Positions 1 to 4,785 of a stretch of DNA of 11,405 nt are shown here, in pieces; the first letter of the stretch is position 1; every line of letters starts with the position of its first letter. Both the position numbers and the translations under genes were made by a program. The notes under the pieces are model-generated. The model ran no database searches. It was not told the origin of the DNA and saw nothing but the letters and a program-made list of their open reading frames with translations. The stretch comes from DATJUF01 sp035524095. GTDB taxonomy: Bacteria > Desulfobacterota > Binatia > Binatales > Binataceae. Location: NCBI GenBank assembly GCA_035524095.1, contig DATKPK010000096.1, positions 1 to 11,405 on the forward strand, given 5' to 3'.

Positions 1-69
1 GTAGCTCAGCGGGAGAGCACTTCCCTGACACGGAAGGGGTCGGCGGTTCAATCCCGCCCGTGCCTACCA
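1..69 (+). tRNA. tRNA-Val (anticodon GAC), 5' end cut by window edge
   Basis: The cloverleaf can be folded by hand. The D stem is GCTC/GAGC (4-7, 15-18). The anticodon stem CTTCC/GGAAG (20-24, 32-36) encloses the loop CTGACAC, with anticodon GAC at 27-29, which reads valine codons GUC and GUU. A 5-nt variable loop follows, then the T arm GGCGG-TTCAATC-CCGCC (42-58). The 3' acceptor strand is CGTGCCT (59-65), then discriminator A66 and an encoded CCA (67-69). Only base 7 (G) of the 5' acceptor strand is in the window, so six bases are missing and should read AGGCAC. It lies 43 bp upstream of thrS with no visible terminator between, so read-through into thrS is possible. Confidence 0.95.
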
Positions 70-92
70 TTCGTCAAGCAAAAGCGTTGTTG

Positions 93-101
93 TGGTATGC
101 T
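93..101 (+). promoter_or_regulatory. possible extended -10 promoter element for thrS
   Basis: TGGTATGCT fits an extended -10 element: TG, one base, then a hexamer matching TATAAT at 4 of 6 positions. No good -35 box lies 16-18 bp upstream, which extended -10 promoters can tolerate. Transcription would begin near 108, only about five bases before the ATG at 113, giving a nearly leaderless mRNA. This agrees with the absence of a Shine-Dalgarno sequence there. Co-transcription with the tRNA is the alternative. The match is short and could be chance. Confidence 0.3.
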
Positions 102-112
102 GGGCGCATACC

Positions 113-2065
113 ATGAGCGGCGTAGGCAGCAACGAAATTACGGTTCGGGTCAATGGAACTTCGCGCATCGTCGCAGTGGGCACGACTGCACGTGCGGCGC
201 TGGGCGAGGCGGCGAAACGTGACACGATCGCGGCGCGGGTCAATGGCAAGCTGCTCGATCTGAGCCGTCCGCTTAACGAAGATGCAACGCTCGAAGCGGT
301 CGCGAGTGAAAGTCCGGACGGAATCGACGTACTGCGCCATTCGACGGCCCATCTGCTGGCGCAGGCGGTCCAGGGCTTGTTCCCCGGAACCCAGGTGACG
401 ATCGGGCCGACGATCGATGACGGCTTCTTTTATGATTTTGCGCCGCCGCATCCGTTTACCGTGGAGGATCTGCCGAAGATCGAGCAGAGGATGCGGGAAT
501 TGGCCAAGGCCGACCTGAAGGTCGAGCGGGTTGACGTCAGCCGTGACGAAGCGATCACCATCTTCGACCGGATGGGCGAGCATTACAAGGTCGAGATAAT
601 CCAGGGAATTCCTGAGGATCACGTCTCGATCTACAAGCAGGGCGACTGGATGGACCTGTGCCGCGGCCCGCATGTGCCGTCGACGCGCTATATCCGGGCG
701 TTCAAGCTTACCAGTGTCGCGGGTGCGTATTGGCGCGGCGATGAGCACAATGCGATGCTCTCGCGGATCTACGGGACCAGCTTCCCGAGTAAAGAGGCTC
801 TGGAAGAGCATCTGCAGATGATCGAACTGGCGCGTGCGCGAGACCATCGGAAGCTCGGGCGCGAGATGGGCCTGTTCGTTTTCGAGCCGATTGCGCCCGG
901 TCAGCCATTCTACCTGCCGAAGGGGCTGGTGATCTTCAATCAACTCGTTGATTACATGCGGCGGCTGTATCGCCGGTTTGGCTTCGACGAGGTGATTACG
1001 CCGCAGGTCTACAAGAATGAGCTGTGGCATACGTCGGGCCATTGGGACAATTTTCGCGAGAATATGTTCCTGTCACCGGACCCGGAAGGTGACGACGCGC
1101 GAGTCGATCGCGGGGCGGAGGGCTGGCGTCAGGGCTACGGCGTCAAGCCGATGAACTGCCCGGGACATACCTTCGTATATCGGGCAGATAAGCGATCGTA
1201 TCGGGATTTGCCGTTGCGCTTCGCCGAGTTCTCACGGCTCCATCGGGCGGAGCGATCGGGCGTGCTGCATGGGCTGACGCGAGCGCGTGTGATGTCGCAG
1301 GACGACGCGCATATTTTCTGCACCGAGGCGCAGATCGAAGACGAAGTCGCGAGCAATCTGACGATGGTGCGCGAAGTCTATACAACGCTCGGCTTTGAGA
1401 AGGTCGAGTTCAAGCTCGCAACGATGCCTGATCAGCATATGGGCACCGAAGAGCAATGGCGGATGACCGAGGAAAAACTTGCGAGCGCGATGCGGCGCAA
1501 CGATATCGCATTCGAGATTAATCCGAAGGAAGGCGCGTTCTACGGGCCGAAAATCGAGATTTATGTACCCGATGCGCTGAAGCGCAAGTGGCAACTTGCG
1601 ACGATTCAGCTTGATTACAACATGCCGGAACGGTTCGACCTGAGCTATACGGCCAGCGCAGGAACGGAAGCGCGGCCGGTGATGATTCATCGGGCGATCC
1701 TCGGGTCGCTCGAGCGATTTATCGGCGTGCTGCTGGAGCATACCGGGGGTATTCTGCCCTTCTGGCTGGCGCCTGAGCAGGTGCGGGTGCTGTCGCTCAG
1801 CGAAAAGGTCGAGGATTACGCGGCCGAGATAGCCGGCCTGCTTAAGCGTGAAGGCTTTCGTGCGACTGACGACCTGCGCAACGAAAAGCTCGGCTTTAAG
1901 GTGCGCGAGGCGGAACTGGCGAAGGTTCCATACATGGTCGTAGTTGGTGAACGCGAAGCGGCGGCGCGCCAGGTTTCATTGCGGCTGCTGCGCGGGTCGA
2001 AAGGCCAGACGATGGATTTGGACGCGCTAGTCAGTCTGCTCAAAGCGGAGCCGCTGCCGTCATAA
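113..2065 (+). CDS. thrS: threonyl-tRNA synthetase (ThrRS)
   Basis: A class II aminoacyl-tRNA synthetase that charges tRNA-Thr in the cytoplasm. The 650-aa product has the full bacterial layout: TGS domain (about 8-68), editing domain with HxxxH (H76, H80) and CRGPH (C183, H187), catalytic core, and C-terminal anticodon-binding domain (about 550-650). The catalytic zinc ligands are visible as C349 (MNCPGH), H400 (QDDAHIF) and H526 (MIHRAILGS), each offset by 15 from E. coli C334/H385/H511. Motif 3 is intact (HRAILGSLERFIG). I chose the ATG at 113 because the TGS domain begins just after it; an in-frame GTG at 92 would add seven residues. Neither start has a clear Shine-Dalgarno. One oddity is about 14 extra residues between M318-F319 and the KPMNCPGH motif compared with E. 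coli. It is the first gene of the thrS-infC-rpmI-rplT group. Confidence 0.97.
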   Translation: MSGVGSNEITVRVNGTSRIVAVGTTARAALGEAAKRDTIAARVNGKLLDLSRPLNEDATLEAVASESPDGIDVLRHSTAHLLAQAVQGLFPGTQVTIGPTIDDGFFYDFAPPHPFTVEDLPKIEQRMRELAKADLKVERVDVSRDEAITIFDRMGEHYKVEIIQGIPEDHVSIYKQGDWMDLCRGPHVPSTRYIRAFKLTSVAGAYWRGDEHNAMLSRIYGTSFPSKEALEEHLQMIELARARDHRKLGREMGLFVFEPIAPGQPFYLPKGLVIFNQLVDYMRRLYRRFGFDEVITPQVYKNELWHTSGHWDNFRENMFLSPDPEGDDARVDRGAEGWRQGYGVKPMNCPGHTFVYRADKRSYRDLPLRFAEFSRLHRAERSGVLHGLTRARVMSQDDAHIFCTEAQIEDEVASNLTMVREVYTTLGFEKVEFKLATMPDQHMGTEEQWRMTEEKLASAMRRNDIAFEINPKEGAFYGPKIEIYVPDALKRKWQLATIQLDYNMPERFDLSYTASAGTEARPVMIHRAILGSLERFIGVLLEHTGGILPFWLAPEQVRVLSLSEKVEDYAAEIAGLLKREGFRATDDLRNEKLGFKVREAELAKVPYMVVVGEREAAARQVSLRLLRGSKGQTMDLDALVSLLKAEPLPS

Positions 2066-2067
2066 GT

Positions 2068-2127
2068 TTGAGTTTTTCGACAAAAGTGGCTTTACTCACA
2101 ATCCGATTTACGGTTCGCTGAAATAAT
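2068..2127 (+). promoter_or_regulatory. candidate promoter(s) for infC in the thrS-infC gap
   Basis: Two overlapping options can be seen in the 151-bp gap. One is TTGAGT (2068-2073), 17 bp, then TTTACT (2091-2096), each hexamer matching consensus at 4 of 6. The other is an extended -10, TGA followed by AATAAT (2119-2127), which matches TATAAT at 5 of 6 but has no -35. Either would give an infC transcript with a structured leader. E. coli also has internal promoters for infC, so a separate promoter is plausible, but the call rests on short matches. Confidence 0.3.
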
Positions 2128-2163
2128 GCTACTGCGAAAAGGCGGTCGGGGGGAAACGTTAAC

Positions 2164-2205
2164 GCGCTTGAGAGCGCTCAATTCATGGCTCGGCGAAAAG
2201 CCGAG
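2164..2205 (+). promoter_or_regulatory. tandem hairpins in the infC leader
   Basis: Two perfect small inverted repeats lie in series. The first is GCGCT-TGAG-AGCGC (2164-2177), 5 bp with a tetraloop. The second is CTCGGC-GAAAA-GCCGAG (2189-2205), 6 bp with an A-rich loop. Neither is followed by a T tract, so they do not look like terminators. The second ends exactly at the base before the infC Shine-Dalgarno, so it could affect ribosome access. Leaders of infC-rpmI-rplT operons are known targets of bL20 autoregulation in Bacillus and E. coli; I cannot show that these stems match such a site. Confidence 0.5.
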
Positions 2206-2219
2206 GGAGGTGGTTTATC
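2206..2219 (+). promoter_or_regulatory. infC ribosome binding site and ATC start codon
   Basis: GGAGGT (2206-2211), a full match to the Shine-Dalgarno consensus, is followed five bases later by ATC at 2217. The frame has a TGA stop at 2169 and no ATG, GTG or TTG until GTG 2298, which is too far downstream for a complete IF3. The strong binding site therefore fixes a non-canonical ATC start. In E. coli infC begins with AUU, and IF3 represses its own synthesis by rejecting non-AUG starts; the same logic would apply here. Confidence 0.85.
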
Positions 2220-2753
2220 CGTAGGGACTTTCGTACCCCACCGTCGAGGGAGCCGTCGGTTCGCGTCAACCGGCTGATTCGCGCGCCCGAGGTTCGCGTG
2301 ATTGACGCAGATGGCAGCCAAGTTGGAATCCTGAGTATCGCTGAGGCATTGAAGGTGGCGGAGAGCCGGGGTCTTGACCTGGTTGAGGTGGCGCCGACCG
2401 CACAGCCACCGGTGTGCCGTATCGCCGATTTCGACAAATACCGCTACGCGCAGAAGAAAAAGGCTCACGATTCAAAGCGATCGTCGTCAGGTAGCTCGGT
2501 CAAGGAAGTGAAGATGGGTGCGTTGACCAGCAAGCACGATGTCGATTTCAAGATAAAGCATATTCGGCGCTTTGTAAGTGATGGCCAGCGTGTTAAGCTC
2601 TCGATTTCGTTTCGCGGCCGACAGATAACGCATCCGGAATTGGGGCGAACGCTGCTCGACGGAATCGTTGAGCAGGTGCGCGATATCGCGCAGCCGGACG
2701 GGGCGACCCGGATGGAAGGGCGCAACATGTCGGTGTTGTTGACGCCGCGATAA
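2217..2753 (+). CDS. infC: translation initiation factor IF3
   Basis: IF3 binds the 30S subunit, blocks premature 50S joining and checks the start codon and initiator tRNA. From the ATC at 2217 the product is 178 aa, close to the 180 aa of E. coli IF3. The N-domain signature begins at about residue 15 (RVNRLIRAPEVRVID, then DGSQVGIL) and continues to PPVCRIADFDKYRYAQKKK. A linker and the C-domain follow (VKEVKMGALTSKHDVDFKIKH, RGRQITHPELG), ending at MEGRNMSVLLTPR. A start at GTG 2298 would delete 27 residues, including the conserved VNRLIRAPEVR strand. The first dozen residues are basic and variable, as usual for IF3. It sits between thrS and rpmI, with 25 bp to rpmI. Autoregulation through the ATC start is likely but inferred. 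Confidence 0.95.
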   Translation: MRRDFRTPPSREPSVRVNRLIRAPEVRVIDADGSQVGILSIAEALKVAESRGLDLVEVAPTAQPPVCRIADFDKYRYAQKKKAHDSKRSSSGSSVKEVKMGALTSKHDVDFKIKHIRRFVSDGQRVKLSISFRGRQITHPELGRTLLDGIVEQVRDIAQPDGATRMEGRNMSVLLTPR

Positions 2754-2778
2754 GAAAGAGAGTGAGCGTCAGGTAGAG

Positions 2779-2976
2779 ATGCCTAAAATCAAGACCAATC
2801 GGAGCGCAGCGAAGCGCTTCAAATTCACCAAAACCGGCAAGGTGACGCATAAGAAGGCCAATCTGCGCCATTTGTTGACCAGCAAGAATCGCGGCCGCAA
2901 ACGCGATCTCGGCAAGCCAGGAATATTGAACCGGGTTGATGGCGAGCGGCTGCATGCGATGATGCCGTACGCCTAG
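2779..2976 (+). CDS. rpmI: 50S ribosomal protein bL35
   Basis: A small, very basic 65-aa protein of the large ribosomal subunit. It starts MPKIKTNRSAAKRFK and contains the family's TGKVTHKKAN and HLLTSKNRGRKRDL stretches. Its length is normal for bL35 (about 64-66 aa). A modest binding site, AGGT at 2771-2774, lies four bases before the ATG. It follows infC after 25 bp and precedes rplT by 91 bp, the standard infC-rpmI-rplT order. In E. coli its translation is repressed by bL20 together with rplT; whether that holds here cannot be read from the sequence alone. Confidence 0.97.
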   Translation: MPKIKTNRSAAKRFKFTKTGKVTHKKANLRHLLTSKNRGRKRDLGKPGILNRVDGERLHAMMPYA

Positions 2977-3067
2977 CCTTGGGCTGGGCCTAATTGGTGA
3001 ACCCTGAATGGGTTTGATTCAAACACGACAGGTTCGGCGTCAATCAAGGAAGAAGGACTGATTTTCA

Positions 3068-3436
3068 ATGCCACGCGCCAAAGGCGGCCCTAAAACACGC
3101 CGCCGCCATAAACGACAGCTAAAGCTGGCTTCCGGTTTCGTCGGCGGCCGCAAACTTTATAAACAGGCCCGCAATACCTTCGAGAAGGGCCTGACCTACG
3201 CTTATCGTGACCGGCGGCAGAAGAAACGCGATTTCCGGGCGCTGTGGATCGCTCGAATCAATGCACTCGTGCGTGAGTATGGCATGAGCTACAGCCAGTT
3301 TATCGGCGGTCTGCACAAGGCTGGAATCGAACTGGATCGCAAACAACTGGCGGCGCTGGCGATGGAGCGCGAGCAGTTGTTCGGCGAACTGGTGAACGCA
3401 GCAAAGGCGGCACTCGGCACGCAGGCGGCAGCTTAA
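3068..3436 (+). CDS. rplT: 50S ribosomal protein bL20
   Basis: bL20 is an early-assembly protein of the large subunit, and in several bacteria it represses its own operon. The 122-aa product shows the basic N-terminal extension (MPRAKGGPKTRRRHKRQLK), then GFVGGRKLYKQARNTFEKGLTYAYRDRRQKKRDFRALWI and NALVREYGMSYSQFIGGL, all family hallmarks. The C-terminus is a short Ala-rich tail. AAGGA (3053-3057) sits 10 bases before the ATG. The 91-bp spacer from rpmI carries a TTGATT/AATCAA inverted repeat (3014-3019, 3042-3047) and GTTTG-ATT-CAAAC (3012-3024); these are weak structures of unknown meaning. The gene is followed by a strong terminator, so it ends the first transcription unit. Confidence 0.97.
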   Translation: MPRAKGGPKTRRRHKRQLKLASGFVGGRKLYKQARNTFEKGLTYAYRDRRQKKRDFRALWIARINALVREYGMSYSQFIGGLHKAGIELDRKQLAALAMEREQLFGELVNAAKAALGTQAAA

Positions 3437-3452
3437 GCGCACAAATGGAATG

Positions 3453-3468
3453 GGCCGTCCTGACGGCC
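3453..3468 (+). other. small GC-rich hairpin after rplT
   Basis: GGCCGT-CCTG-ACGGCC forms a perfect 6-bp stem with a four-base loop, 16 bp after the rplT stop. It has no T run, so it is unlikely to terminate alone. It lies 15 bp upstream of the main terminator and may protect the mRNA 3' end or be incidental. Confidence 0.45.
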
Positions 3469-3482
3469 GCTTAAAGGCTTGC

Positions 3483-3520
3483 AAGACCATGTGGAGGGAT
3501 CGCCACATGGTCTTTTGTTT
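3483..3520 (+). terminator. Rho-independent terminator after rplT
   Basis: AAGACCATGTGG (3483-3494) and CCACATGGTCTT (3503-3514) pair perfectly over 12 bp around the loop AGGGATCG. The stem runs into TTGTTT, giving the tract TCTTTTGTTT. This is a textbook intrinsic terminator that separates thrS-infC-rpmI-rplT from pheST-ihfA-merR. Because pheS follows on the same strand, it could instead be a conditional attenuator, but I see no competing antiterminator fold. Confidence 0.88.
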
Positions 3521-3738
3521 GGATTGACCGAGTTTTACGGGACGTGCCGGTACAAGCCGCGCATCCAGTCCCGGTTCCGAGGCGCGCAGCGGGCATATCA
3601 ATCCAGCGAAGCCGAAACGAGCAGGCAAGTCGGCGAGTTAAGTTAGAATGGCCGTCTGTGAGCTACATCAAAAGGCGAGAGACCGAGAACCGGCCGTTCG
3701 AAGATAAGGTTCAAAGCAACTTCCAAATGCAAGTTTCA
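3521..3738 (+). promoter_or_regulatory. pheS upstream region, probable promoter and leader
   Basis: About 220 bp lie between the terminator and pheS. TTGACC (3524-3529) is a good -35-like hexamer, but the nearest -10-like sequence, TACAAG (3551-3556), is 21 bp away, which is too far. TAGAAT (3644-3649) matches a -10 box at 5 of 6 without a -35. A short reading frame from ATG 3648 would encode 19 residues with no Phe, so no pheM-like attenuation peptide is apparent. The pheS frame itself is open from a GTG at 3544, but those codons do not resemble PheS. I see no riboswitch or tRNA-like element. Confidence 0.4.
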
Positions 3739-4782
3739 ATGAAAGAACAGCTAGAGCAAATCCGCGACCAGGCGCTGGCCGAACTGGGCGCTGGCGCGAC
3801 TGAAGCGCAGATCGAGAACGTCCGTGTGCGCTTTCTCGGACGGGCGGGCGAACTGACCGAGATCATGCGGCGGATGCGCGAAGTACCCAACGCTGAGCGT
3901 CCAGCCATGGGGCGGCTGGTCAACGAAATCAAGACCGCCATCGAGGAGCGTATCGCCGTACTTTCAGATGAATTGACGCGAGCCGCGATGGAACGATCGT
4001 TAGCGGAAGCGCGGCTGGACGTGACGTTGCCCGGAATGCAGATCCCGCGCGGCTGGCTCCATCCGATAACATTGGTGCGCGAACGGATGCTCGAGATTTT
4101 CACCGCGATGGGCTTCGAGATCGCTGAGACGCAGGATATCGAGGACGATTTTCACAATTTCGGCGCGCTCAACTTTCCGCCCAATCATCCGGCGCGCGAG
4201 ATGCAGGATACTTTTTTCCTGCCAGGCGGATTGTTGCTGCGAACGCATACGTCGAACGGACAGATTCGCGTGATGCAGACGCGCAAGCCGCCGCTGGCAA
4301 TCGTCTGTCCCGGGAATTGCTATCGGCGCGACGAGTTGAGTGTGCGCGCCTCGCCAATGTTCAGCCAGATCGAAGGCTTTATGGTTGATCGCACGGGCGT
4401 GATTACGATGGCCCATCTGAAAGGCGTGCTGACGGAGTTTCTGCAGAACCTGTTCGGCGCGGATGAGGAAGTCCGCTTCCGCACGAGCTTTTTTCCTTTC
4501 ACCGAGCCCAGCGCAGAGGTCGATATCAGCTGCCTGTTGTGCCATGGCAGCGGCTGTCCGGTGTGCAAATACAGCGGATGGACGGAGATTTTAGGGTCGG
4601 GGATGATTCATCCGAATGTGCTTCGAGCGGTCGGTTATGATCCGGCAGAGTATCAAGGGTTTGCGTTTGGAATGGGCATCGAACGGATCGCTCTGCTCAA
4701 GCTGGGCGTCGATGATCTGCGGCTGTTCTTCGAGAACGATATGCGTTTCCTCGGCCAATTCCGCGCCGCGAGCGAGGTCTAA
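3739..4782 (+). CDS. pheS: phenylalanyl-tRNA synthetase alpha subunit
   Basis: The catalytic subunit of the (alpha-beta)2 PheRS, which charges tRNA-Phe. From ATG 3739 it is 347 aa, the usual bacterial length. An N-terminal coiled-coil (about 1-80) contains NVRVRFLGRAGELTEIM. The class II core holds GWLHPITLVRERM (motif 1 region), RTHTSNGQIRVM with the substrate-binding His and Ser, PGNCYRRDELSVRASPMFSQIEGF (motif 2 region), FFPFTEPSAEVDI and GFAFGMGIERIALL (motif 3). A four-Cys knuckle (C265, C268, C273, C276) interrupts the core before GWTEILGSGM. It probably binds zinc and occurs in many bacterial PheS. ATG 3727 is an alternative start four residues upstream, and GTG 3658 or 3544 are less likely longer starts. 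No good Shine-Dalgarno is seen. pheT follows after 3 bp. Confidence 0.96.
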   Translation: MKEQLEQIRDQALAELGAGATEAQIENVRVRFLGRAGELTEIMRRMREVPNAERPAMGRLVNEIKTAIEERIAVLSDELTRAAMERSLAEARLDVTLPGMQIPRGWLHPITLVRERMLEIFTAMGFEIAETQDIEDDFHNFGALNFPPNHPAREMQDTFFLPGGLLLRTHTSNGQIRVMQTRKPPLAIVCPGNCYRRDELSVRASPMFSQIEGFMVDRTGVITMAHLKGVLTEFLQNLFGADEEVRFRTSFFPFTEPSAEVDISCLLCHGSGCPVCKYSGWTEILGSGMIHPNVLRAVGYDPAEYQGFAFGMGIERIALLKLGVDDLRLFFENDMRFLGQFRAASEV

Positions 4783-4785
4783 GCG

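Noticed and set aside
74..1042. 322-codon open frame on the - strand opposite thrS
   Set aside because: It is antisense to a clearly conserved ThrRS. Its protein is Arg/His/Asp-rich with no recognisable domain, typical of a shadow frame in GC-rich DNA.
2164..2205. Hairpins after thrS as an intrinsic terminator
   Set aside because: Neither stem is followed by a T run; the second is followed by the infC ribosome binding site.
2298..2300. GTG as the start of infC
   Set aside because: It would remove conserved N-terminal IF3 residues (VNRLIRAPEVR) and has no Shine-Dalgarno; ATC 2217 has both.
3648..3707. 19-codon frame before pheS as a pheM-like leader peptide
   Set aside because: It has no phenylalanine codons and no terminator/antiterminator pair downstream of it.
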